From Elephas maximus indicus (taxonomy: Eukaryota; Chordata; Mammalia; Proboscidea; Elephantidae): a stretch of 64,000 nt of DNA. Below the pieces are notes generated by a model that was not told the origin of the DNA, did not search any database, and saw only the letters and a list, made by a program, of their open reading frames with translations. The stretch lies in NCBI RefSeq assembly GCF_024166365.1, contig NC_064826.1:20608001-20672000 (forward strand), given 5' to 3'. A program made the position numbers and the translations under genes. This document shows positions 44,228 through 55,049 of the stretch, in pieces. Positions within the stretch are counted from its first letter, which is position 1. Each line of letters opens with the position of its first letter.

Positions 44228-44433
44228 ATCAAAACCCGCTGCCATCCCTTTGGTTCCGACTCATAGAGACCCTATAGGACAGAGTACAACTGCCCCATAG
44301 GGTTTCCAAGGCTGTAATCTTCACGGGAGCGGATTGGCACATCTTTCTCATGCGAGCAGCTGGTGGGTTCCCACCAGCAACGTCTTCACTTCGCAGCTTA
44401 GCATTTAACCACTGCGCCGCTAGGGCTCCCTTA
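44228..44433 (-). mobile_element. AfroSINE, long form
   Basis: CCCGCTGCCATCCCTTTGG to CCACTGCGCCGCTAGGGCTC in reverse. It is the SINE closest to the promoter. Confidence 0.9.
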
Positions 44434-44579
44434 CACTCTTGTAAAAAAAGAAGAGGTCCTGGGAATTCAGCCCTAAATGGGACAAAGTCCTTGTTCTTAA
44501 GATTTTTGGGGGGGGGGGATAGTAAAAATAGTTATAGCTTACACGGTGTATTACATTGGGTGCATTACACTGAGTGATG

Positions 44580-44790
44580 CGACTGGGAACTCTTTTAGAC
44601 TGATAGAGGAAGGCCTTCCTGAGGAGGTGACGTTTAAACTGAGATCTGGATGACAAGGAGGAGTCAACTATGCAAAGATCAGGGAGCAGGACAGGAAGCA
44701 TCTGTGGAAGACCCTAGGCAGGAACAAGGTGGGCTCACTGGAAGCCAGTGAGGCAGCAGGAAGAGACAGGACCAGGAAGCAGGGGCAGTG
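44580..44790 (-). repeat. L2 fragment
   Basis: AGGCCTTCCTGAGGAGGTGA and GTTTAAACTGAGATCTGG, typical of a reverse L2 tail. Confidence 0.6.
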
Positions 44791-44794
44791 TCTT

Positions 44795-45177
44795 AGTCAT
44801 CTGTTGTTGTTAGGTGTCCTGGAGTCGGTTCCACTCACAGCGACCCTGTGCACAACAGAATGAAACACTACCTGGTCCTGAGCCATCCTTACAATCATTG
44901 TTATGCTTGAGCTCATTGTTGTAGCCACTGTGTCAATCCACCTCGTTAAGGGTCTTCCTCTTTTCCGCTGACCCTGTACTCTGCCAAGCAGGATGTCCTT
45001 CTCCAGGGACTCGTCCCTCCTGACAGCATGTCCAAAGTATGTAAGACGCAGTCTCGCCACCCTTGCTTCTAAGGAGCATTCTGGTTGTACTTCTTCTGAG
45101 ACAGATTTGTTCATTCTTTTGGCAGTCCATGGTATATTCAATATTCTTTGCTAACACCACAATTCAAAGGCGTCAAC
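44795..45177 (-). mobile_element. RTE-type LINE, 3' end
   Basis: Reverse RTE copy: GTTGTTGTTAGGTGTCCTGG tail, AGTCCATGGTATATTCAATA, AATTCAAAGGCGTCAACTC. On the minus strand the frame 44797-45141 still shows much of the RTE C-terminal sequence (RRDESLEKDILLGR). An LTR abuts its inner end. Confidence 0.8.
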
Positions 45178-45738
45178 TCTTAGTCATCTAGTGCTGTTAT
45201 AACAGAAATCCCACAAGTGAATGATTTTAACAAAGAGAAATTTATTCTCTCACAGTCTAGTAGGCTAGAAGTCCAAATTCAGGGTGTCAGTTCCAGGGTT
45301 CTCTGTTGGCTCTGAAGGAAGGTGCTTGACATCAATCTTCCCCTGGTCGAGGAGCTTCTCCGTGCAGGAACCTCAGGTCCAAAGGATGCATGCTGCCCCT
45401 GACACTGCTTTCTTGGTGGTTTCGAGGTCCTCCACTCTCTGCTCACTTTCCTCTCTTTTAATCTCTTGTAAGATAAAAGGTGAGGCAGGCCACACCCCAG
45501 GGAAATTCCCTTTACATTGGATAAGGGATGCAACCTGAGCAAGGGTGTTACATCCTACACTAATCCTTAACGTAATCTAATCTTGCCTCATTAACCATAG
45601 GCAAAAATTAGGATTTACAACACATAGGAAAGTCACATCAGATGACAAAATGGTGGACAATCACACAATACTGGGAGTCGTGGCCTAGCCAAATTGATAT
45701 ACATATTTTTAGGGGACACAATTCAATCTATGACAGGT
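45178..45738 (-). mobile_element. Solo LTR (ERVL/MaLR type)
   Basis: TAGTCATCTAGTGCTGTTAT, CCACACCCCAGGGAAATTCC, ATTCAATCTATGACA. Same family as 15663-16155 and 51965-52461. Left end degraded. Confidence 0.7.
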
Positions 45739-45936
45739 GGGGTCCTGAAAAGAGTGGACAAAAATGAAGTGTTTGCCTTCTCTTGACTGAAGAATCGGCT
45801 TCCAAAAGGGAGTATTCATGTACCAAGTTCTCATACATACATTTTCCCTGATCCTTGATCAACAGAAAAAATGCAAGGTTCTAAGTACTTTTGATTTGTC
45901 TGGTAGTTTTTACATGAGGTTATATGCCCTTGATAA

Positions 45937-46107
45937 GGTGCAGTGATTAAAGGGATCGACTGCTAACTAAAAGCTTGGCAGTTTGAAACCACCAGCAGCT
46001 ACACAGGAGAAAGATGTGGCAGTAGGCTTCTATAGAGATTTATAGCCTTGGAAACCATATGGGGTCCTAGGAGTCAGAATTGACTCGATGGCAGTGGGTC
46101 TTGTTTT
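45937..46107 (+). mobile_element. AfroSINE, 5'-truncated
   Basis: GTGCAGTGATTAAAGG, AGAAAGATGTGGCAGTAGGC, GACTCGATGGCAGTGGGTC. Lies tail to tail with the next L1. Both are enclosed by one 17-bp direct repeat. Confidence 0.85.
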
Positions 46108-46431
46108 TTGTTTTAATAATTTTTTATTGTGCTTTAAGTGAAAGTTTACAAATCAAGTCAGTCTCTCACATAAAAACTTATATACACCTTGCTACATACT
46201 CCCAATTACTCTCCCCCTAATGAGACAGCCCGCTCTCTCCCTCCATTCTCTCTTTTCGCCAGCTTCTAACCCCCTCCACCCTCTCATCTCCCCTCCAGGC
46301 AGGAGATGCCAACATAGTCTCAAGTGTCCACCTGATCCAAGAAGCTCACTCACCAACATCCCTCTCCAACCCATTGTCCAGTCCAATCCATGTCTGAAGA
46401 GTTGGCTTCAGGAATGGTTCAGCGGTGGGTT
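46108..46431 (-). mobile_element. L1 3' end
   Basis: Reverse L1 3' UTR starting at its T-rich end (TTTTTTATTGTGCTTTAAG) and ending GAATGGTTCAGCGGTGGG. Subtype of 1-804. Confidence 0.8.
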
Positions 46432-46448
46432 TTATATGCCCTTGATAA

Positions 46449-46985
46449 AGCAAATTCTCCTGCCCTCTGCCTACGCTTCCTCCTCTGCTGGCCTGTCTTA
46501 ATCCCTGCATGGGGGCAGCCTACTCTTTCTGCTTACACTCCTCTGGGTCATCTTACCTCCCAGGTTTATGCTTATCTGGATCACTCTCAAATCTGTTCCA
46601 GCCCTGCTCTTCCTTCGCTCCAGATCAGAGGTCCAGAGCCCTGTTGAAAGTTTTAAAATCCAGGTGTTTTGAAAGCAGACCAGTGGTGGGGGGGGGGGGG
46701 CATATGAAATTGCAAAGAGTTAAGAGGAAAATTTGGGGGTGATCTTGACTGTGGCGGTAGTTACACAGGTGGAAGGTTAGCTGCATAATTTGTGGGGCTC
46801 AGTGCAGAATGAAAATATGGGGAAGCAGGAAAAAAAGTCATTAAAGGCACCAAAATACAATTTTTTGTTTTTTTACTTTCTCCTGCAGTCTTTCTCAAGC
46901 TATCATGCTGTTTTTTTGTTTGTTTTTTTTGCCAAGACCCAGGATATCATGCTGCTTTTATTTGCTGTTTAATATTGCCTTCCCT
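46449..46985. other. Spacer, no gene seen
   Basis: Contains a G run at about 46689-46700. No exon recognised. Confidence 0.3.
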
Positions 46986-46987
46986 CA

Positions 46988-47195
46988 GGCATAAGGTCCC
47001 TTGGTGGCACAAATGGTTTGCGCTTATCTACTAACTTAAAAGTTGGTGGTTTGAATCCACCCAGCAGCGCTTCGGAAGAAAGTCTTGTGGATCTGCTTCT
47101 GTAGTGATTACAGCCAAGAAAACTGTATGGAGCAGCTCTACTCTTTAACACATGGGGGTGCCATGAGTCCGAATCAACTTGATGGAAACAGCTTC
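46988..47195 (+). mobile_element. AfroSINE variant
   Basis: AGGTCCCTTGGTGGCACAAA, GTTTGAATCCACCCAGCAGC, CTTGTGGATCTGCTTCTG, GAATCAACTTGATGGAAAC. Confidence 0.8.
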
Positions 47196-47211
47196 CCTCA
47201 GGCACATGCCT

Positions 47212-47605
47212 GTATTGGTTTCCTAGTGCCACCATAACAAAGTACCACAAACCGGATGGCTTATAAGAACAGAAATATCTTACGATTCTACAAGCTAGTG
47301 GCCCAAATTCAGGGTGTCGTCAGGGCCATGTTCTCCCTCAGTTTCTGTTAGCCCCAGGAGTCCTTTAGTGTACAGCTGCAGCAAAACTCCATTGCCCCAT
47401 GGAAGTCTTCCTTCTGTGTTATCTCCATGTCTCTTCTCCTTTAGGACACCACTCCGATTGGATCAGGTCCCGCCCTACTCCAGAATGATCTCATGTTGAC
47501 TGAGAACATCTTCAAAGTCCATTTCCAAACAGGGTTATGGTCATAGGTACCAATGTTTAGGACTTCAACATATCTTTTGGGGGGACACAATTCAATCCAT
47601 AACAC
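47212..47605 (-). repeat. MLT1-type LTR
   Basis: TATTGGTTTCCTAGTGCCAC, AACAAAGTACCACAAACCGG, ACAATTCAATCCATAACA in reverse MLT1 order. Confidence 0.7.
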
Positions 47606-47639
47606 TCCACTACCCGGGTAGCTCCTTGAGGCAGTTTTA

Positions 47640-48110
47640 CTGATGTCTCACTCGTTTTCAGAAACTTTCAATGACTATTTCCTACAAAGCTAAGAACTCC
47701 TTGGTATGGTATTGATGGCTTTTCAAAACCTTGCCTCCATCTGCTCTTCTAGCTATACTTACTCTCACTAGCCCTGCCATACTCCTCTGTCTCTGGAATT
47801 TGTTTCACTCTGATACCTCCCAGCCTCTGCTTACATAGTCCCCTTTACATGAATACCTACTCTTCCTTTGCCTATCAAAGGCCTATTCAACCTTCAAGGC
47901 CCAGCCCGAACAGTACCACTTCTGTGTTATTAATTTTACTAGCAATGCTTTATGCCCATTAAACTTAATCTGGGCCTCCAGCACTGCACTTATCTATATC
48001 ATAATTAGATATATGTTTACTGTCTACTCAAGTGAGTTTCTTGAGGGCAGCAACCTCTTTTGACTCACTGTTGTACAACACAGTGGTAATTATAGATATT
48101 AATGGAGTAA
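47640..48110 (+). repeat. L2/CR1-type 3' region
   Basis: Forward: TTTCACTCTGATACCTCCCA, CAACCTTCAAGGCCCAGC, GAGTTTCTTGAGGGCAGC, then ACTCACTGTTGTACAACACA. This is the ordered layout of an L2 tail. Confidence 0.65.
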
Positions 48111-48729
48111 CTTTCATGATTCAGTGGGAAGTATTATCCCCTTCATTCTGCCAAGCTCAGTGACATCTTGATTCTCTTTGACCTCTGAGCCTAACTAAGT
48201 TAATGTTGCTACCCTCCCCTCTTTCTTTTAAGTCTCCTCATTTGTTTCTGAGCCATGTACCAGGCTCTTTGCTAATCCCTAACCTCAGATGAAGTCATCC
48301 TCAACCTCATCTTCACATCTACCTTCCTCCTGCTGCAATCTTAGTGTGGGCTGACCTCCAAGTCCAGGCCACCCAGTCCTCCAGCCTTCTCCCTTAGTGG
48401 CTCCTCTAATAATGCCTGTGACTGCCTCTCTTGGGATGACAGTCTCTATCATGAAAAATGGCTTCCATCTGAGCTCCAGTCTCCCAGCCCCCATTATTGC
48501 CTGGACTTAGAGCACCTCGCCTTGTGTTAGTCGCTCCTAGTTTCCGCCAAGTGGCACCATTGCCCTTCCAGGCTTGAGCCTTTGTCATCTCTGACTCATC
48601 TCTCTCCATCTCTAATGGTGAGCCCATCGCCAAGGCCCATGCATCCTTTGAAAGTTCTCCTGGGGGTGGATCCCTCCCTTGACATCCTCACAGTTTTAGA
48701 CGAGGACTTCTTTTCAATACTGTAAATAA
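48111..48729. other. Spacer, no gene seen
   Basis: May include further L2 sequence. No exon recognised. Confidence 0.3.
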
Positions 48730-48950
48730 TAGTTACCTTTGACAGAGTGCTGACATCAGGCACTTTGCCGAGCATTTTACACACACCCTGGCATTATCAC
48801 TGCACCACAGCCAGTGAGCTAGGCCCCATTTTCTCCACTTGGTACTGAGAGTAAGTAAGTTGCCCAGGTCACTCAGGCAGAGTCAAAGCCCACTCTGTCT
48901 ATCTGCCTGTCTATCCAGCCTCTGCTGCTAACCACTAAATTTATTTAAGG
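48730..48950 (-). repeat. MIR
   Basis: CATCAGGCACTTTGCCGAGC, CCCCATTTTCTCCACTTGG, AGTTGCCCAGGTCACTCAGG. Confidence 0.7.
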
Positions 48951-49065
48951 TGGCCTGGACTTGAGGCCAGAAGGTTAGGTTCAGGTCTTGGCCTCACTAC
49001 CTAGTAGCTGTGCAGTTTGGGGCAAATCGCCGAGCCTCAGTTTCTCCCCTTGGGTTGATAAGATA
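48951..49065 (+). repeat. MIR
   Basis: GAAGGTTAGGTTCAGGTCTT, CTCACTACCTAGTAGCTGTG, GAGCCTCAGTTTCTCC. Confidence 0.75.
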
Positions 49066-49459
49066 GAATGGATGGGACAGTACTATGTAAATTGAGGAAT
49101 TTTGTGAATTTAAAGTGTTTCCCAGAAGCCTTGCTCTAAAAGACACTATGCTCAAGAAAGCATGGCGGACGGGGGACACAAAATCAATGGTCTAGTGACA
49201 GAACAACTTTAACAGCAGTACCATTTTCCACTAACCAAATGAATCTTCAGCCTTTGGACTGGAGGAAGCATTAGCTTTGACCTGTGTGAAGATGAGGAGG
49301 GATGCTGAGGTGGGTGGCCGAAAAGCAGACTCTGACAGTTACACTGTTAGAACTGAAGGAGAAGGTTGCTTACTATATATGCATTTTTCTTAAATGCCAG
49401 TGTACCAGCCACTTAATGCTTGGGTCCTAACCTAGACCTGCTAATTCCATGAGAACTGA
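49066..49459. other. Spacer, no gene seen
   Basis: No repeat or exon recognised. Confidence 0.3.
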
Positions 49460-49622
49460 ACCAAAACCAAAACGTTGCCATCGAGTCAATTCCGACTCAT
49501 AGTGACCCTATAGGACAGAGTAGAACTGCCCCCATAGGGTTTCCAAGGAGCGGCTGGTGGATTCAAACTGCCGACCTTTTGGTTAGCAGCCAAGCTCTTA
49601 ACCACTGGACCACCAGCGCTCC
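49460..49622 (-). mobile_element. AfroSINE, short form
   Basis: AACCAAAACCAAAACGTTGC to ACTGGACCACCAGCGCTCC. Close to consensus. Confidence 0.9.
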
Positions 49623-49696
49623 AAGAACTGAACAATCTTGTGTAAACTGGGAAAAGATGCTGAATTAGATAACTATTAAACCTTGCATTGGAATAA

Positions 49697-49903
49697 AAAA
49701 ATCAAACCCACTGCCTTCAAGCCGATTCTGACTCATAGCGATCCTGTAGGACAGAGTAGAATTGCCCCATAGGGTTTCCAAGGCTGTAATCTTTACGGAA
49801 GCAGACTGCCACGTCTTTCTCCCTCAGAGAGGCTGATGGATTCAAACTGCTGACCTTTTGGTTAGCAGGCAAATGCTTTAACCACTCCGCTACCGGGGCT
49901 CCT
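49697..49903 (-). mobile_element. AfroSINE, long form
   Basis: AATCAAACCCACTGCCTTCA to ACCACTCCGCTACCGGGGC. Same orientation as the preceding short-form copy, 75 bases away, giving a direct comparison of the two forms. Confidence 0.9.
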
Positions 49904-50420
49904 TCACATGGGAATAGCACTAGTTAATTTTATCTGTTTATGAATACACTTCCTTATGTCTTCTTTATAAATAGTAATGCTAACTGTGCTGTTCTTAAAA
50001 AAAAAAAAAAAAAATTACCAGAATTGAAGCCTGTGTTCTAAGAATATCCAAACTTAGAATATTCCGTCACTATTTTTCTTAGAAGTTATATTTTAAAATT
50101 CCTATTTCCTCTTGTCTACCCTGGGGGTGGGGAAGGGGATCAACCTGCTTCCCCTCCTTTCCCTCCTTTTCTCCCTTCTCTCTGTCTTTTCTTTTTATTT
50201 TATTAAGTACAATAGCATAGCACTGTGCTCACTTCATCTATAGCCGCTATTTTAATAGCCCTAACATTGAAAAAAAAAATTTTTTTTAACATTGAAGATG
50301 AACTTTTAGAAAATATAAATTGTTGTTTGTAGACAAAGTCTTCTACCCAGCAGCTAGGTCCCAGTGGTGAGAAGCCTGGGGTAGAGGAGGACCAGTCGGG
50401 GCCGACTGAGGAGAGGAATT
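49904..50420. other. Spacer, no gene seen
   Basis: A run near 49998-50013 and pyrimidine-rich 50100-50200. No exon recognised. Confidence 0.3.
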
Positions 50421-50428
50421 ATCTAGAG

Positions 50429-50749
50429 CAGGGGTCAGCAAACTCTTTCTGTAAAGGGTCAGATAGGCTTTGCAGACCATACAGTCTCTGTTGCCACTAC
50501 TCCGCTGATGTAGCGTGAAAGCAGCCAGAGACAGTATCAAACGAATGTCGCTGCGTTCCAATAAAACTTTATTTATGGAAACTGAAATTTGAATTTGATG
50601 AAATTTTTATGTGTCATAAAACACTACTATCCTTGGATTTTCCCCCCAATTATTTAAAAATGTAAAAACCATTCTTAGCTCATGGGCTGTATAAAAACAA
50701 GTGTTGGGCCATATTTGGCCCATGGACTGCAGTTTGCTGACCCCTGATC
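50429..50749. mobile_element. hAT-type nonautonomous DNA transposon
   Basis: Terminal inverted repeats CAGGGGTCAGCAAACT at the left and AGTTTGCTGACCCCTG at the right are exact complements. Flanked by ATCTAGAG and ATCTAGAT, an 8-bp target duplication with one mismatch, as hAT elements make. Interior phrases (TGTAAAGGGTCAG, GTGAAAGCAGCCAGAGACA) match a widespread mammalian Charlie-class element. No transposase frame. Confidence 0.9.
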
Positions 50750-50779
50750 TAGATAACTGAAATGCTATTTATTATTCTT

Positions 50780-52690
50780 GCTTTTTTTTTTTTTAATTGT
50801 GCTTTAGATGGAAGTTTACAGAGCAAATTAGTTCCTCATTAAACAGTGAATACACATATTGTTTTGTGACATCGATTGCCAACTCCACGATGTGTCAACA
50901 TTCTCCCATTCTTGATCTTGGGTTCCCCATTTCCATTCGTCCAGCTTTCCTGTCCCGTTCTGCCTTCTTGTCCTTGACCCTGGGCTGGTGTGCCCATTTA
51001 GTCTCAGATACGTGGTTGAACTATGTGTGTTATTGCTTGTTTTATAGGCCTGTCTAATCTTTGGCTGAAGGGTGAACCTCAGGAGTGACTTCACTACTGA
51101 GTTAAAAGGGTGTTTGGGAGCCATACTCTTGGGGTTTCTCCAGTCTCTGCCAGACGAGTAAGTCTGGTCTTTTTGTGTGTGTGTTTGTGAATTTGAATTT
51201 TGTCGTACATTTTTGTCCAGCTCTGCCCAGAACCGTCTATTGTGATCCCTGTCAAAGCCATTGGTGGTGGTAGCCAGGCACCATTTAGTTGTGCTGGACT
51301 CAGTCTGGTAGAGGCTGAGTTGTGGTCCATTAGTCCTTTGGACTAATCTTTCCCTTGTGTCTTTGTTTTTTTTTCATTCTCTCTTGCTCTAGATGAGGTA
51401 GGACCAGTAGACATATCTTAGATAGCCACTCACAAGCTTTTAAGACTGCAAATGCTACTCACTAAAGTAGGGTGTAGAATGTTTTCTTTATAAACTATGT
51501 TACGCCAGTTTGAGCTAGATGCCTCCTGAGACCGTGGTCCCCAGCCCTCAGCCCAGTAACTTGGTCCCTCAGGGAGCCTGGAAGTGTCTGTGAAGCTTCT
51601 ATGACTTTGCCTTGGTCAAATTGTCCTCACTTCCCCAGAATTGTGTACTGTCTTACTCTTCACCAAAGTTACCACTTATCTATTGTCTAGTTAGTGTTTT
51701 TCCTTCCCCTCCCCCCCCTCCCCTCCCTCACAACCGTCAAAGATTGCTTCTTTCTGTGTTAAACCTTTTCATGAGTTTTTATAGTAGTGGTCTCATATAG
51801 TATTTATCCTTTTGTGATTGGCTTATTTCACTCAGCATGATGCCCCTCAGATTCATCCATGTTATGAAATGTTTCCCAGATTTATCATTGTTCTTTATTG
51901 TTTTGTAGTATTCCATTGTGTGTATGTACCATAGTTTGTTTATCCATTTAGCTGTTGATGGGCATGTCATGGATTGAATTGTGTCCCCCCAAAATATGTG
52001 TCAACTTGGTTAGGCCAGGAGTCCCAGTATTGTGTGGTTGTCCTCCATTTTGTGATTATAATTTTATGTTAAAGAGGATTAGGGTGGGATTGTAACACCC
52101 TTACTAAGGTCACATCCTGGATTCAATATAAAGGGGGTTTCCCTGGAGTGTGGCCTGCACCACCTTTTATCTTACAAGAGATAAAAGGAAAAGGAAGCAA
52201 GCAGAGAGCAGGGACCTTATACCACCATGAAAGGAGCACCAGGAGCAGAGCGTGTTCTTTGGACCTGGGGTTCCTGTGTGGAGAAACTCCTAGTCCAGGA
52301 GAAGATTGATGAGAAGGACCTTCCTGCAGAGCTGACAGAGAGAGAACGCCTTCCCCTGGAGCTGGTGCCCTAAATTCAAACTTCTAGCCTACTAGACTTC
52401 TCTCTGTTAAAGCCATCCGCTTGTGGTATTTCTGTTATAGCAGCACTAGATGGCTAAGACAGGGCACTTAGGTTGTTTCTACCTTTTTGCTATTGCGAAT
52501 AACGCTGCAATGACATGGGTGTGCATATGCCTATTTGTGTGACGGCTCTTATTTCTCTAGCATATGTTCCTAGGAGTGGGATTGCTGAATCATATGGTAT
52601 TTCTATTTCTAGCTTTTTAAAGAAGTGCCATATCGTTTTCCAAAATGGTTGAACTATTTTGCGTTCCCACCGTTGCTGGGTATTTTTTGG
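50780..52690 (-). mobile_element. L1 ORF2 C-terminus plus 3' UTR, split by LTR
   Basis: Reverse L1. The plus strand starts with a T run and AATTGTGCTTTAGATGG (poly-A end), runs through the UTR, and continues into the ORF2 end. The minus frame 51779-51970 reads LWYIHTMEYYKTIKNN. After the LTR at 51965-52461 it resumes CACTTAGGTTGTTTCTACC and TAACGCTGCAATGACATGG. This copy ties the UTR families seen elsewhere in the window to L1. Confidence 0.85.
51965..52461 (+). mobile_element. Solo LTR inside an L1
   Basis: Starts TGTCATGGATTGAATTGTG and ends GGCTAAGACA, so TG...CA ends; 497 bases. Flanked by GGGCA at 51960-51964 and 52462-52466, the 5-bp duplication expected for ERVL/MaLR-type integration. 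No internal viral genes. Being inside a lineage-type L1, this insertion is relatively young. Other copies are at 15663, 45178 and 56919. Confidence 0.9.
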
Positions 52691-52719
52691 GAGGGAGGGG
52701 AGTAAGATGGGAAATAATA

Positions 52720-52970
52720 GTCAATAATTGGACATGCATATTTAGCAAATATTAATCTAAGCACTATACACATATTGACTCAATCTTCACAGCTCTAGAA
52801 AGTAAGTAGTATTATCCCCGTTTTACAGATGGGGAACCTAAGGCATAGAGGGATGAAATAACTTGTCACATATCACACAGTGAATAGAGGCAGAGCCTGG
52901 ATATAAATTTATGTCGTCAGTGTTCAACATCCTCTTTCTGAACCAGTACTCTGTACGCCTTTCTGGGTAG
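52720..52970 (-). repeat. MIR
   Basis: CCCGTTTTACAGATGGGGAA, ATAACTTGTCACATATCACA, AGGCAGAGCCTGGATATAAA. Confidence 0.85.
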
Positions 52971-53286
52971 AATGCTCTTGTTTCTTGTGGCAAAGACACC
53001 TTTTCATAAGAGTCCATACAGAAGTTCTCTGCCTTGCCAGCTCTATTAAGCATTTGAACAAAAAGTTACAGAATGTTCAAAGCAGATTTTATAGTTGGAG
53101 GCAAGGGGACAGATGGCGCTATCTTATTTAGTGAGGAAGTCACTGTCACTGAAGGTGTTTGTGCAGGGGGGGATGACTTTTGTTCTCTTTCAGTTCCATA
53201 GAAAGATTTGGGTTATTTTCTTTTCTATAAGATAAAAGTTTAAAATCCTCGCTTTTTGAAGTTTGAATCTGGCTAATTACTAAAGG

Positions 53287-53492
53287 AAGGAGCCATGATG
53301 GCACAATGGTTAAGTGCACAACTGCTAACTGAAAGGTTGGCAATTTGAACCCACCAGCAGTTCCATGGGCGAAAAGACTCGGTGATCTGCTCCCATGAAG
53401 ATTACAGCTTAGGAAACCCTCTGGGGCAGTTCTACTCTGTCCTGTAGGGTCGCTCTGAGTCGGATGGACTGTATGGCACACAACACCAGTTA
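53287..53492 (+). mobile_element. AfroSINE, long form
   Basis: GGAGCCATGATGGCACAATG, CAATTTGAACCCACCAGCAG, GGTCGCTCTGAGTCGGATGG, with an RTE-like ACACAACACC end. Confidence 0.9.
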
Positions 53493-53674
53493 CTAAGGGA
53501 ACAAATAGCCTGAACACCTTCCCTATAGCACACTCAGGCACAATCTTATTACATTTTCATGGTCTAGGAGTCTGATTGATCAGAAGAACCACTGGTAGGA
53601 AACTGTATTTCAGCCTGCTTTGACCTACTGCTATAGGAACTGAGTGGATCTCCTTTAACCCTGCCACCACTACC

Positions 53675-53712
53675 CATACACGCATGCGCACATACACGTA
53701 CGCATACCATTC
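53675..53712. repeat. Alternating purine-pyrimidine tract
   Basis: ATACACGCATGCGCACATAC and the following ACGTACGCAT form a mostly alternating run with Z-DNA potential. It contains CGCATGCGCA (53681-53690), resembling an NRF1-type site. Confidence 0.5.
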
Positions 53713-53849
53713 TTCCAATCCATAGCCTTTCTTAGCAGCAAACTATTTGAAGACAGTGTTAGGGTCTTCAAATAGAATTAGAATTAGAGTCATATAGTTG
53801 TGTAAGAGAATGTATTAATATGGAAAGACTTCCAAGATAAATGATTGAA

Positions 53850-54070
53850 GCAAGTATAGAACACAGTGTTTCATAGTCCCAGTTGTGTTAAAAAAAAAAA
53901 AATTTGGTGGGAAGGAGATGGGTGAGAATTATCATGAGAATTTTCTGAAATAATGATTATTTTTTGGAAGTGAGCTAAGGATCTGGAGTGGGAGGAGGTT
54001 ACGTTTTACATTGTGTATGCCTGTATTATTTGAATATTTTGCACACATTTCCTAATAAAAGTACCAGTGA
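53850..54070 (+). repeat. L1M tail
   Basis: GGAGGAGGTTACGTTTTACA and TTTGAATATTTTGCACACAT resemble an old L1 3' UTR. A run near 53890. Confidence 0.45.
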
Positions 54071-54202
54071 ATACATAAATGTATTCTTCAGTGTGACACC
54101 TGCTTCCTCATGTCATATCCCCTACCCAAACCCAAAAATCTTTTTTTACTTGAATCTCCTTTGACTACATCTATAGCTACAAGCATTTTGCAAATAAATA
54201 TA

Positions 54203-54402
54203 CCAAAACCAATTGCCATCAAGTCAATTCTGACTCACGGTGACCCTGTAAGACAGAGTAGAACTGCCCTATAGGGCTTCCAAGGCTAAAATATGGAAGC
54301 AGACTGCCACATCTTTCTGTCGCGAAGTGGCTAGTGGGTTCGAACCTTCGATCTTTCAGTTGGCATCTGACTGCTTAACCACTGTGTCACCAGGACAAAT
54401 AA
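54203..54402 (-). mobile_element. AfroSINE, long form
   Basis: CCAATTGCCATCAAGTCAAT to ACTGTGTCACCAGGACAAAT in reverse. Confidence 0.9.
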
Positions 54403-54567
54403 AAATAACTGCAGATATTCACTGAGAAGTCTGAGTCAGGCAAGCTGATTATTTATAGCAGTAGGTTTGGCTTCTCCTGGGACTTGCTTTACACCTCTAA
54501 TAATGATGGAAAGGAAGAGTAAATCAATGTTACTATTTGTTAGGTGTTTGATGAGCGTTATTGGGTG

Positions 54568-54962
54568 TAGTGGGTTGAATGGTGGCCCCCAAAAGATATG
54601 ACCATGTCCTATTACTTTATATGGCAAAAGAGTGAATATTACCTTAAGATGCAAAAGACGCAATTAAGTTAAGGATCTCGAGGAGCTTATCCAGGATTCT
54701 TTGAGTGGGAGAAGATAGAGATGAGGAAGCAATGTGACCATGGAGGCAGAGATTGGCATGATGTGTCCCCAAACCCAGGAACTTCTAAAGCCACCAGAAA
54801 CTGGAAGCAGCAAGGAACAGATTCTCTCCTAGAGCCTTCGGAGAGAGCACGGCCCTGCTGACACCTTGATACCAGACTTCCTGTCTCCAGAACTGTGAGA
54901 GAATAAATTCCTGTTTTAAGTCACCCAGTAACTTAAGAAGTAAGAAGGTGCAACTAATAGTT
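54568..54962 (+). repeat. MLT1-type solo LTR
   Basis: TAGTGGGTTGAATGGTGGCC, CATGGAGGCAGAGATTGG, CAGAACTGTGAGAGAATAAA. Typical MLT1 order and length. Confidence 0.8.
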
Positions 54963-55049
54963 AAAGGTAGGTTTTTGGATTCCATAAATGTATTCATGTC
55001 TCTTTTGGCCCAAATAATACCAAAAGTTGATTGTATTAAGGTAGTTAAT

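Noticed and set aside
44797-45141. 114-codon minus-strand frame
   Set aside because: It is a decayed RTE C-terminal segment, not a host gene.
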